64,000 nucleotides of DNA from DAOULY01 sp034414595. GTDB taxonomy: Bacteria; Chloroflexota; Dehalococcoidia; SZUA-161; JAUWZY01. The stretch covers positions 124,001-188,000 of the forward strand of contig DAOULY010000021.1 of the NCBI GenBank assembly GCA_034414595.1. The letters are read 5' to 3'. The translations under genes and the position numbers were made by a program. Position 1 is the stretch's first letter; every line of letters starts with the position of its first letter. The notes below the pieces were generated by a model. The model saw nothing but the letters and a program-made list of their open reading frames with translations, had not been told where the DNA came from and did no database searches. Below are positions 16,637 through 24,716 of this stretch, in pieces.

Positions 16637-17218
16637 ATGACAGCGCCGATGGATGAGCAAGAGGCGATCTCGAAAAGCAAAGCCGGTGACCTCGACTCCT
16701 TCAACTGGCTGGTGGAAAGTTATCAAGTCCAGGCATATAACCTGGCCCTGCATATGCTGGGAACCCGTGAGGATGCCGAGGATGCCACTCAAGAAGCATT
16801 TCTCTCCGCGTTCAAGGCCATAAAGGGGTTCAGGGGTGGGAGTTTCAAGGCCTGGCTGTTGCGCATCACAGCCAATGCCTGCCGCGATCAACTTCGGACC
16901 AGGCAGAGAAAGGGCACCGTGCCTCTGGACTCGCTGCTCCTGGAGCCAGAGTCAACAGCCGAGTCGCCCGAGGACTATGCCCAGCGCCAAGAGCTTGGGC
17001 GGTTCATAACCGAGGGGCTGGCCTCGCTGCCCAGGGACCAGCGCCTGGTGGTCATCCTGGCCGACATCCAGGGGCTGAGCTATGAAGAGGTCTCGCAGGT
17101 TACAGGAAGCCCTGTGGGGACGGTGAGGTCTCGGCTCAGTCGCGGGAGAGCACACCTCCGCGACTTCTTGCTCCAGCAAGGGGAACTTTTACCTGGTGAA
17201 TTTCGTCTTAATGAGTAG
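16637..17218 (+). CDS. ECF-family RNA polymerase sigma factor
   Basis: This 193-residue sigma-70 factor of the extracytoplasmic-function type has region 2 at about residues 10-90 (FNWLVESYQVQAYNLALHM and DAEDATQEAFLSAFKAI) and region 4 at about 125-180 (DQRLVVILADIQGLSYEEV and TGSPVGTVRSRLSRGRAHL). GAAGG precedes the ATG. The next gene encodes its probable anti-sigma factor, so the cascade is likely autoregulated and responds to an envelope signal. Confidence 0.93.
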   Translation: MTAPMDEQEAISKSKAGDLDSFNWLVESYQVQAYNLALHMLGTREDAEDATQEAFLSAFKAIKGFRGGSFKAWLLRITANACRDQLRTRQRKGTVPLDSLLLEPESTAESPEDYAQRQELGRFITEGLASLPRDQRLVVILADIQGLSYEEVSQVTGSPVGTVRSRLSRGRAHLRDFLLQQGELLPGEFRLNE

Positions 17219-17229
17219 AAGAGGCAATA

Positions 17230-17874
17230 ATGCTCGGTTTTTTCAGGAAGACAACTTGCCAGAAGACTCAGGAAAAGCTCTCGGAATACCTCGATGGCCG
17301 CCTGGCGCCCGAGGAGCGAGAGTCCATAGAGCATCATGTCGAGGCCTGCCCTGAGTGCCGACGCGAGCTTGAATCGCTAAGGGCCACACTTCATCTGCTG
17401 CATCGGGTGCCGGTGAGCCCGGCACCGCGCTCCTTCGCCATCGCTGAGGTCAAGCCAGCGCCGAGGCCAGTATTACGCCCCGGCTGGCTGCGCCTGGGGA
17501 CAGCAGTGGCTGTAGTCGCCCTCGCTTTTCTGTTCATAAGCGACGCCACCGGCGTCCTGGGGCCGGGGCTGGTGGGGCCAGAACCCCCCACAGATACATC
17601 CAACTACTCTTACCTAGTTGACCCTTCCCAGGACAAGTTTGCTGATCAGTCCTCAGCTGATTCTCAACAAGAAGAGCAGCTGCCAGCGGGGGCTGGCGAC
17701 CTTTCAGAGGGAGCCTACAGCGTCGGAGAAAGCGTGTCAAGTGGAGGAGCAGGCACCTGGCTGGGCGCGCTGGAGATTGGGTTCTCAGCACTGGTGGCCA
17801 TCCTCGGGGGCCTCACGGTATTGTTTTTCAGGCAAAAGAGGAGAAGGTTAAAGGCTGGAGGTCTGGAGTTATGA
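17230..17874 (+). CDS. zinc-finger anti-sigma factor, membrane-bound
   Basis: This 214-residue protein has a ZAS-type N-terminus with HHVEACPEC (H-x3-C-x2-C) and an upstream Cys in TTCQKTQEKL. A first transmembrane segment lies near residues 80-100 (LGTAVAVVALAFLFI). A Ser/Gly/Glu-rich extracytoplasmic linker and a second membrane anchor (FSALVAILGGLTVLFF) followed by KRRR end the protein. It would hold the sigma factor at the membrane. Its end overlaps the next start by four bases (ATGA). Confidence 0.88.
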   Translation: MLGFFRKTTCQKTQEKLSEYLDGRLAPEERESIEHHVEACPECRRELESLRATLHLLHRVPVSPAPRSFAIAEVKPAPRPVLRPGWLRLGTAVAVVALAFLFISDATGVLGPGLVGPEPPTDTSNYSYLVDPSQDKFADQSSADSQQEEQLPAGAGDLSEGAYSVGESVSSGGAGTWLGALEIGFSALVAILGGLTVLFFRQKRRRLKAGGLEL

Positions 17875-19613
17875 AAGCCAAAATTGCTCAAATCGCTGCT
17901 TATCTGGCGTTGGCCGGGCTTGTGCTGGCGGGTGTGTTATTCTATTCCCACAATCCTGTGGCTTTTGCGGCGAGCCAATTGAAGAAATTCTCCTCCTATG
18001 AGGAGTTAGCAGCCTTTGTCAAGACCAGCCCACCCGGTGACTATTACTACTATGAAAAAGCTGGGGCCGGCTTCTTCCTACTGGCAAGTGCGGAAGATGC
18101 TTCTGCCGTCCCAGACCACTCCCTGACAAATATCCAGGTCGAAGGAGTGGACGAGGCAGATATCATAAAGACCGATGGGGAGCACATCTACCTGGTTTTG
18201 GAAAACAGGGTTATCATCGTGAAGGCCTATCCCCCTGAAGATGCTCGCATCCTCTCTGAAATAGTGCTGAACGGGACCCCGAAAGATATATTCATAAACG
18301 GAGACAGGCTGGTGGTGCTCGAGCAAGAAGCGTCCCGGGCCTCCATCAAGGTATACGATGTTTCGGATAGGGAGAGCCCTCAGTTAAAGAGGCAGGTGTC
18401 TGTTGATGGTGGATATTGGGGCTCAAGGATGATCGGCGATTACGTCTACGTGGTGATAAACGAGCCGGTAGCTTACGGCGAAGACGATGTGAGCCTGCCC
18501 AGGATTTACTTCGACGGTGTGGTCAAGGAGATATCCGCCACCAGCATCTACCATGCCGATGTTTCTGATTACTCCTATACATTCAGCACCGTCGTTGCCC
18601 TGAACATCCATAAGGACGCCCAGGAGCCAGCATACGAGACCATTCTGATGGGATACACCAGCAACATGTATGTCTCCCTGAACAACATGTACATAACCTT
18701 CACCGGGCAGAGGGCAAATGCAAGCTATTCTGAGACGACTTCCATCCACAGGATTCACATCGAAAACGGCCAGATAGAATACAATGCCAGCGGCGAAGTG
18801 CCGGGCAGGGTGCTGAATCAGTTCTCCATGGACGAGCATGAGGGCTTCTTCAGAGTGGCCACCACCATAGGCTACCTGTCCAGAAACTGGGAAGAAGCAA
18901 CTTCTCGAAACCACCTATACATTCTCGATAAGAACCTGGACATCGTGGGCAGGCTGGAAGACCTTGCTCCGGGGGAGACGATTTATTCCGCCAGATTTAT
19001 GGGCGAGCGTTGCTACCTGGTGACCTTCAGAAAGGTTGACCCCCTGTTCGTCATCGACTTGAGCAACCCCTATGACCCGGAAGTGCTCGGCGAGTTGAAG
19101 ATAACGGGCTATTCAGACTATCTGCATCCCTACGATGAGAACCATGTCATCGGCATAGGCAAGGAGACCATCCCCGCAGATGAAGGAGACTTCTCCTGGT
19201 ATCAAGGGGTGAAGATATCGCTTTTCGACGTCAGCGATGTCCAGAATCCAAGGGAAGTAGCCAAGTATGAGATAGGCGATAGGGGAACGGATTCGCCGGT
19301 CTTGCGGGACCACAAAGCGCTTCTGTTCGATGCGTCGAAGGAACTTCTGGTGATACCGGTTCGGGTTGTGGAGCAGGGATACGATTCGTGGCAGGGTGCT
19401 TACGTATTCGACATCTCTCCTGAGGATGGGATTAGCCTTAGAGGCAGGATAACCCACCAGGATGATGGCTCCCAGCCGTGGCAGAACTCAGTGAAGAGGT
19501 CCCTGTATATAGGCGATGTCCTGTACACTGTCTCCGACGCCAAAATAAAGATGAACAGTCTGGAAAATCTGGATGACATCGCTGAGGTACAGCTCCCCCA
19601 GGTGGGTGTTTAG
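17871..19613 (+). CDS. secreted/anchored beta-propeller protein
   Basis: This 580-residue protein has an N-terminal signal/anchor (residues 7-27, IAAYLALAGLVLAGVLFY). It matches the secreted beta-propeller family PF09826 at VEGVDEADIIKTDGEHIYLV, with repeated blade-like segments such as DRLVVLEQE, LYILDKNLDIVGRLEDLAPG and VKISLFDVSDVQNPREV. It lies in one operon with the sigma and anti-sigma genes and overlaps the anti-sigma stop. The context suggests a surface protein controlled by, or signalling to, the ECF system. The function is unknown. Confidence 0.85.
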   Translation: MKAKIAQIAAYLALAGLVLAGVLFYSHNPVAFAASQLKKFSSYEELAAFVKTSPPGDYYYYEKAGAGFFLLASAEDASAVPDHSLTNIQVEGVDEADIIKTDGEHIYLVLENRVIIVKAYPPEDARILSEIVLNGTPKDIFINGDRLVVLEQEASRASIKVYDVSDRESPQLKRQVSVDGGYWGSRMIGDYVYVVINEPVAYGEDDVSLPRIYFDGVVKEISATSIYHADVSDYSYTFSTVVALNIHKDAQEPAYETILMGYTSNMYVSLNNMYITFTGQRANASYSETTSIHRIHIENGQIEYNASGEVPGRVLNQFSMDEHEGFFRVATTIGYLSRNWEEATSRNHLYILDKNLDIVGRLEDLAPGETIYSARFMGERCYLVTFRKVDPLFVIDLSNPYDPEVLGELKITGYSDYLHPYDENHVIGIGKETIPADEGDFSWYQGVKISLFDVSDVQNPREVAKYEIGDRGTDSPVLRDHKALLFDASKELLVIPVRVVEQGYDSWQGAYVFDISPEDGISLRGRITHQDDGSQPWQNSVKRSLYIGDVLYTVSDAKIKMNSLENLDDIAEVQLPQVGV

Positions 19614-19623
19614 CAACACTAAA

Positions 19624-19689
19624 TTGTCACTCTGAGCGAAGCGAAGAGTCTATAAACAGATTCTTCGCCCACAGGGCTCAGAATGACAA
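19624..19689. repeat. imperfect palindromic intergenic element
   Basis: A 14-base left arm (TTGTCACTCTGAGC) pairs with the right arm at 19676-19689 with one mismatch, and the inner parts (GCGAAGAGTCT against AGATTCTTCGC) also pair. It resembles the many short palindromic intergenic elements of bacterial genomes and may act as a terminator after the beta-propeller gene. Confidence 0.65.
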
Positions 19690-19779
19690 AAGGCAAGTTG
19701 CTTAAAAAACTTCCTGCTCTCAGGTTTTGACCTCCACTCCTTATGGTATTATATTAGCGGGTGAGGAGGCGCTTAGAAA

Positions 19780-20184
19780 ATGGTGGTTGATAAATATGCT
19801 GCGCGCCGGTTTGACATTCAAGGGGAGGAGACCATTGACACAGAGGTCCTGGAGTCCATCCCCTTCGACTACCCCGAGTCCGCCACCGAGGTGACCTATG
19901 AGACCGACGAGTTCACCTCGGTCTGCCCCTGGACCGGGCTGCCTGACTTCGGCAAACTGGCCATCAAGTACGTCCCCGAGCACCGCTTGGTGGAGCTAAA
20001 GTCGCTGAAGTACTACCTGACCTCATATCGCAATGTGGGCATACTTCAGGAGCATGCGATAAACCGCATCCTGAACGACCTGGTGAAGCTACTGGACCCC
20101 GTCTCCATGGTGGTGGAGGCCGACTTCAAAGAGCGCGGCGGCATCCTGACCAGGGCCGCGGCCCAGTACCGCCGTAATGGCTAA
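19780..20184 (+). CDS. queF: preQ0 reductase (7-cyano-7-deazaguanine reductase), type I
   Basis: This 134-residue T-fold enzyme reduces preQ0 to preQ1 with NADPH in queuosine synthesis. The nucleophilic Cys and Asp are in FTSVCPWTGLPDFG and the QueF signature is ELKSLKYYLTSYRN. The length fits the short YkvM-type class. GAGGAGG lies upstream of the ATG. No other queuosine-synthesis gene is adjacent; a YhhQ-type transporter gene is at 61971-62642. Confidence 0.95.
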   Translation: MVVDKYAARRFDIQGEETIDTEVLESIPFDYPESATEVTYETDEFTSVCPWTGLPDFGKLAIKYVPEHRLVELKSLKYYLTSYRNVGILQEHAINRILNDLVKLLDPVSMVVEADFKERGGILTRAAAQYRRNG

Positions 20185-20282
20185 CGTGCCAGAATGTTGG
20201 TTGCGTTTAAACTCATGGTCTATAGAAGTTCGAATATTAGTCGGGGAAGCCGGGCCTTTTTCTGAAAAGTAGTGTCAGCAAC

Positions 20283-20996
20283 ATGAGCCAAAGGATTGAA
20301 CAAATCACTGAAGTCATAGAAGAGGTTCGTGAGGAATTCCAGAATCGAACTGGGGTTCGGCCTGTTAGAAGTATGCGTGTTAGGGCTGTCGCTACAGTAG
20401 CAAATCGGCGAAGGATTGAGAATCAAACAGTGCTTGACAAGTTCATCAGACAACTGCAACCCGATATAGAAGTTGCTGCTGACTTCGACAGGCTCCTTGA
20501 GGACTGGCTGGTTCACGATTCAGATGAACTTAAGAACATAATTCTAAAGCATAGATCTGATCTCCAAGACACAGAGCTCATCAATAACGCCTTTTACAAG
20601 GCACCGGAACCTGATATTGTTTTAGCTCAGGAATTTGGATATGATCCGAATGAGAGGTCTTTTGAGGAAGGCAAGGTAAAACTCAGACTCCATTTAATAA
20701 AGGAACGCAACCACTTTCTCGTTGTGCATGCCAAGCGAAAATGGAATCGAGACCAAGAAGGGGGAATTCGCTGTTCGATTTGTTCCTTCTCTTTTCCAAA
20801 AACGTATGGCGAGATTGGAAAAGGTTTTATCCAAGCACATCATGTTGTACCAATTTCGTCACTTGTCCCAGATACAATTGTAAACATGGCCGACCTAGTC
20901 CCAGTTTGTTCAAATTGTCATAGTATGCTCCATCGCCGTCGTCCTTGGCTCACAGTAGAGCAGTTGCGCACCATTGTTTCGGAACGAATGAAATAG
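20283..20996 (+). CDS. HNH endonuclease-domain protein
   Basis: This 237-residue protein has a C-terminal HNH nuclease domain: CSICSF, then QAHHVVPISSL, then DLVPVCSNCHSMLH. It resembles McrA-like or 5-methylcytosine-dependent restriction proteins. The N-terminal 120 residues are helical and unassigned. Base composition is more AT-rich than in the neighbours and the ribosome-binding site is weak, both consistent with acquisition. A defence role is plausible but not shown. Confidence 0.8.
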   Translation: MSQRIEQITEVIEEVREEFQNRTGVRPVRSMRVRAVATVANRRRIENQTVLDKFIRQLQPDIEVAADFDRLLEDWLVHDSDELKNIILKHRSDLQDTELINNAFYKAPEPDIVLAQEFGYDPNERSFEEGKVKLRLHLIKERNHFLVVHAKRKWNRDQEGGIRCSICSFSFPKTYGEIGKGFIQAHHVVPISSLVPDTIVNMADLVPVCSNCHSMLHRRRPWLTVEQLRTIVSERMK

Positions 20997-21107
20997 AGAC
21001 GTTCGGTACTGACGGTGCATTATAATGGGTATGCAGTTTCCCCCCGGCGGGCTCATCCGACTGCCTTACAAAAAACGCAGAATGTTAGACTTATTGGACA
21101 GACTCTT

Positions 21108-21184
21108 GTAGGGTGGGTGAAATCCACCGTTTAAGCGGATGTGCTGGCGTGGCGGGTTTCGCTGCGCTCCACCCGCTCTACCTC
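21108..21184. repeat. palindrome-rich intergenic segment
   Basis: GTAGGGTGGGTGAAATCCACC (partly palindromic, GGTGG/CCACC) is followed by GCGGGT-n13-ACCCGC. The same GTAGGGTGGGT opening recurs at 63461. The rest of 20997-21254 shows no gene. Confidence 0.5.
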
Positions 21185-21254
21185 ATCTATTGACGATATC
21201 AGGCTAATATCTTATTGTTTATACTAACGCTTGGTATGGAAGGAGGTACTAATT

Positions 21255-21578
21255 ATGTTATTCTTTGTTAAGGGAGGACCAAAAGGTGGACCACCTCCAC
21301 TTTCACCCGAACAGTTGTTGGAACATGTGATCAAGGAATGGGAAACTGTCGTTAACTTTAAGCAACAGGGCAAAGTCTTGGAATCATATGGATATGTAGA
21401 TAACCCAGGTGGTTTCATCATCTTTAATGTGAAGTCGAGGGAGGAGCTCGATACGCTACTAACCAAACTGCCCATGCATCCCTTTACCCAATTTGAAATC
21501 AGCCCATTGATTACGGCTGAGCAGGCTTTAAAGCGGGCCAAACAAGGTGAGATATCGGGACCAGCACCAAAAGAATAG
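21255..21578 (+). CDS. muconolactone-isomerase-like small protein
   Basis: This 107-residue ferredoxin-like-fold protein resembles the muconolactone delta-isomerase (MIase) family in FIIFNVKSREELDTLLTKLPMHPFTQFEISPL. The N-terminal part is atypical, with a Gly/Pro-rich stretch (GGPKGGPPPLSPEQ). AAGGAGG precedes the ATG at 21255; an earlier Met at 21231 has none. The SDR gene follows after 43 bases. The substrate is unknown. Confidence 0.7.
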   Translation: MLFFVKGGPKGGPPPLSPEQLLEHVIKEWETVVNFKQQGKVLESYGYVDNPGGFIIFNVKSREELDTLLTKLPMHPFTQFEISPLITAEQALKRAKQGEISGPAPKE

Positions 21579-21621
21579 TGAGGAGATGGGGCGTCCCTAT
21601 TGAACAGCGGAGGTAATGAGC

Positions 21622-22374
21622 ATGAGACTTGAAGGCAAAGTAGCCATTGTCACCGGTGGCGGGAGGGGCATTGGCAAGGCCTACTGCTTGAGGCTGGCAC
21701 AGGAGGGAGCCAAGGTTGCCGCCGTTGATATTATCGATACCTCAGGCACGGTCCGGGAAATCGAGGAACATGGTGGCAACGCCATCAGCATCAACGCCGA
21801 TGTCTCCAGTGAACAAGACACTCTGCGCATGGCTGAGGAGACTATCGCTAAGTTCGGCAGGATCGATATCCTGGTTAACAATGCTGCTGTCCTGTCCGGA
21901 CTGGAGCGCACTCCCTTTGAGCAAATCGACCCCGGTCTCTGGAACAAGGTGATGGCGGTTAACGTCAATGGATGCTGGTACTGTGCCCGGGCGGTGGTGC
22001 CGCAGATGAAGAAACAGGGGAAGGGCAAGATTATCAATATAGCAAGCATAGTTGTATTCCTGGACACTCCGGGGATGATGCATTATACCGTTTCCAAGGC
22101 AGCGGTGATCGGAATGACTTATGCACTGGCTAACGAACTCGGCGCTTATAATATATGTGTTAATGCTGTGGGGCCTGGCTTCGTCCGCTCGGAAGCTGGC
22201 AAGATGAGGTGGACAGAGGAGGAATCGCAGAGGCGGGCTCAGTCAATGCAGCTGATAAAGCGGGTTGAATACCCTGATGATATCACAGGCACCATTGCCT
22301 TCCTGGCCTCCGACGATGCCGATCTGATCACCGGGCAGACGATCTTTGTCGATGGCGGCACGATTAAGCATTAA
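21622..22374 (+). CDS. short-chain dehydrogenase/reductase (FabG-like)
   Basis: This 250-residue classical SDR has the cofactor motif TGGGRGIGKAY, NNAA (LVNNAAVLSG), the catalytic Ser region IASIVVF and YTVSKAAV. The C-terminus ITGQTIFVDGGTIKH is standard. The ATG at 21622 stands eight bases from GGAGG; the ATG at 21616 is too close. It is probably co-transcribed with the MIase-like gene and reduces or oxidises an unknown hydroxy compound. Confidence 0.9.
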   Translation: MRLEGKVAIVTGGGRGIGKAYCLRLAQEGAKVAAVDIIDTSGTVREIEEHGGNAISINADVSSEQDTLRMAEETIAKFGRIDILVNNAAVLSGLERTPFEQIDPGLWNKVMAVNVNGCWYCARAVVPQMKKQGKGKIINIASIVVFLDTPGMMHYTVSKAAVIGMTYALANELGAYNICVNAVGPGFVRSEAGKMRWTEEESQRRAQSMQLIKRVEYPDDITGTIAFLASDDADLITGQTIFVDGGTIKH

Positions 22375-22387
22375 CACACCGCGTTAA

Positions 22388-22433
22388 GGCAGAAGATATC
22401 TCTGCCAAGAATGAAGATGCATTTCGCATCTTT
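22388..22433 (+). terminator. two short hairpins after the SDR gene
   Basis: GGCAGA/TCTGCC (22388-22406) is followed by AAGATGC/GCATCTT with a 5-base loop (22414-22432) and a short TTT. The T-run is weak, so terminator function is uncertain. Confidence 0.35.
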
Positions 22434-22559
22434 GAATAGCTTAAGTTTAATCGGATGTGTTAGCTGGCTGATGATCAGATGTAGGAACCCGTATAGACTG
22501 TATCAGGCGTTCATCGGTTAAGCTGAAGAGGATGTTGGGGTAAAATTAGTTGTGTAGGT

Positions 22560-23435
22560 CTATCTATCTAACAGGCTTTCCTGGACCAACTGGACTACTT
22601 CAGCCGGGTATTTAGCGACCTTAACACCGACCTGGCGCAGGGCAGCATCCTTGCTCTGTGGTGTTCCCGAGCCGTCCCGAATAATGGCACCGGCATGTCC
22701 CATACGTTTGCCCTCAGGTGCGTTGTGTCCGGCGATATAGGCAACAACCGGCTTGGTCACCCAGCGATCGATGAATTCTGCCGCTTGCTGTTCCTGAGAG
22801 CCACCTACTTCACCCACAATAACAACTGCATCTGTAGCCGGATCTCTCTCGAAGAGTTCCAGCAGTTCGGCGACATTGGTGAAGACTACCGGGTCGGCAC
22901 CGATGCCGACGACAGTGCTCTGTCCTATGCCTGCTGTGGCCAGATTGGCGCTGACTTCATAAGAGAGTGTGCCACTCCTCGAGATGATGCCAACACGGCC
23001 CGGAGTAAACATATTGCCCGGCAGGATACCTATCTTCGCCTCACCGGGTGTGATGATGCCCGGACTGGTAGGCCCGATGAGCCAGGTCTCAGTATCGCGG
23101 GCATACTCCCGAATTTCCATAACATCATGGACGGGAATGTGCTCGGTGACGACCACGATGAGTTTTACGCCGGCCTTTATCGTCTCGATAGCTGCATCCT
23201 TCACCGTTCGAGGGGGAGCGAAGAATACTGAAGCTTCCACACCGTGCCGGGAAACAGCTTCATCAACAGTATTGTAAACAGGGATGCCTTCCACTTCTTC
23301 CCCACCTTTACCCGGGGTTACACCGGCGACTACATTAGTGCCATAGTCCAGCATGTATTTAGTCTGTGCTCGTCCTGCACGGCCGGTAATACCCTGTACC
23401 AGCACCTTGGTCTTACTGTCCACCAGAATGCTCAT
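22560..23435 (-). CDS. sucD: succinyl-CoA synthetase alpha subunit
   Basis: This 291-residue subunit holds the phosphohistidine and the CoA-binding domain. TGRAGRAQTKYMLDYGTNV is the nucleotide/CoA motif and GHAGAIIRDGSGT contains the active His. It overlaps sucC by four bases (ATGA). The enzyme makes or uses succinyl-CoA with nucleotide triphosphate. Together with the 4-hydroxybutyryl-CoA-dehydratase-like gene nearby it could supply a C4-acid pathway. Confidence 0.95.
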   Translation of the reverse strand: MSILVDSKTKVLVQGITGRAGRAQTKYMLDYGTNVVAGVTPGKGGEEVEGIPVYNTVDEAVSRHGVEASVFFAPPRTVKDAAIETIKAGVKLIVVVTEHIPVHDVMEIREYARDTETWLIGPTSPGIITPGEAKIGILPGNMFTPGRVGIISRSGTLSYEVSANLATAGIGQSTVVGIGADPVVFTNVAELLELFERDPATDAVVIVGEVGGSQEQQAAEFIDRWVTKPVVAYIAGHNAPEGKRMGHAGAIIRDGSGTPQSKDAALRQVGVKVAKYPAEVVQLVQESLLDR

Positions 23436-24574
23436 GCTTTTTCCTCCAGCACACGGGCGAGTTCATCAATGGCACTCTCCGTAGAGACTTCTGTTACCGC
23501 GATCACTCCCTGCTGGCGGAAAATCTCCCAGGTTTCTTCTTGACGATTTCCCAGCGCCTTGGCAACTACGGGGAGCGTAACGTTATGTTCCCGCATATAG
23601 CGGACCACACCTTTGGCCCCCTCGTGGATAGGGTTAATGCCGCCGTAGACGTTGATAAAAACAGCCCTGATTCCTTCCTTCTGCAATACCAGACCCATGA
23701 TGTTATAGAGGAGATCAGCGGTGATGGCACCACCCGTTTCCAGAAAGTTGGCGGGGCGTAATTTCCGCCCGATAATATCAACAGTAGCCATGCCCAGGCC
23801 CGCACCGCTGGCGATTACGGCGATATCGCCATCCATTTCCACATAGCTGACTCCAATTTCACGTGCTTTTTGCTCCAGTGGACTGAGGACACGCTTGCTC
23901 ATGTCCAGATTCAATTCAGAATGGCGGTACAGGCTGGAATCATCAATCTCCACCTTGGCATCAAGTGCCAGGTATCTTCCTTCTGGTGTACTTACCAGAG
24001 GGTTAATCTCGGCGATAAGTGCATCGCTGCTACGGAATACTTTGTAGATTTTGGTCAGCGTTTCGGCAATGTGAACTACGTCTCCGCCACTTAGCCCGAC
24101 ATCATGCGCCATTTGCTTGGCTTCATAGAGGGAAAGGCCGGTGGTGATGGGAACATTCCTGGAGGACACCCATTCGGGGTGGTCTCGCACGATCGTATTA
24201 ACTGAAACACCGCCGCCGGCGCTAAGGATGGCCACCGGGGTCCCTTGGTAATAATCTATAGTAACGCCGAGGTAGAATTCCTGCTCTATGGTTACCCGCT
24301 GGGCAATCATGACACATGGTACCGCCATCCCGTTGATTCTTTTTGAAAGGATGTGCTGGGTGATAGATTCCACTGCTTCCAGAGATTCTGCTGTCTGAAC
24401 GCCCCCGGCGAGGTAGCGTCCACCCGTTAGAACCTGGGCCTTAACAAAGACAGGCAGCCCGATTTCCTGAGCTTTTTCTTTCGCCTCAGCCGGGCTGCTG
24501 GCAATGGCAAAATCGGGGCCAACTATGCCCTCTTTACGGAATAGCTCGGCTCCTTCAAATTCGTATAGTCTCAT
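23432..24574 (-). CDS. sucC: succinyl-CoA synthetase beta subunit
   Basis: This 380-residue ATP-grasp subunit contains LPVFVKAQVLTGGRYLAGGV, ALIAEINPLVSTPEGRYLAL and FINVYGGINPIHEGAKGV. It has no clear ribosome-binding site, and a TATAAT box lies only 19 bases before the ATG. Upstream, a 17-bp palindrome lies in the gap to the divergent dehydratase gene. It forms a two-gene operon with sucD. Confidence 0.95.
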   Translation of the reverse strand: MRLYEFEGAELFRKEGIVGPDFAIASSPAEAKEKAQEIGLPVFVKAQVLTGGRYLAGGVQTAESLEAVESITQHILSKRINGMAVPCVMIAQRVTIEQEFYLGVTIDYYQGTPVAILSAGGGVSVNTIVRDHPEWVSSRNVPITTGLSLYEAKQMAHDVGLSGGDVVHIAETLTKIYKVFRSSDALIAEINPLVSTPEGRYLALDAKVEIDDSSLYRHSELNLDMSKRVLSPLEQKAREIGVSYVEMDGDIAVIASGAGLGMATVDIIGRKLRPANFLETGGAITADLLYNIMGLVLQKEGIRAVFINVYGGINPIHEGAKGVVRYMREHNVTLPVVAKALGNRQEETWEIFRQQGVIAVTEVSTESAIDELARVLEEKA

Positions 24575-24593
24575 AACACACTGGTAATAAGAT

Positions 24594-24629
24594 ATTATAA
24601 TGTCAGTCTCGCTGTCAAATATTTTGACA
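24594..24629. promoter_or_regulatory. divergent control region with 17-bp palindrome TGTCAAA-n3-TTTGACA
   Basis: On the minus strand a TATAAT box (24599-24594) serves sucCD. A perfect inverted repeat with 7-base arms occupies 24613-24629, in the -35 region of that promoter and about 90 bases before the dehydratase ATG. No good -35 hexamer is spaced correctly, which suggests an activator. The shape (TGTCA-n7-TGACA) resembles CRP/FNR-family sites; this is inference. Confidence 0.5.
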
Positions 24630-24716
24630 AAAGTTTACAAATAATGGGATTCAATGATAAGCTATTAGACAGTAGGAACTCGTCTTAGTGTAACAAAGCA
24701 AGGAGGAAGCTTTCAA

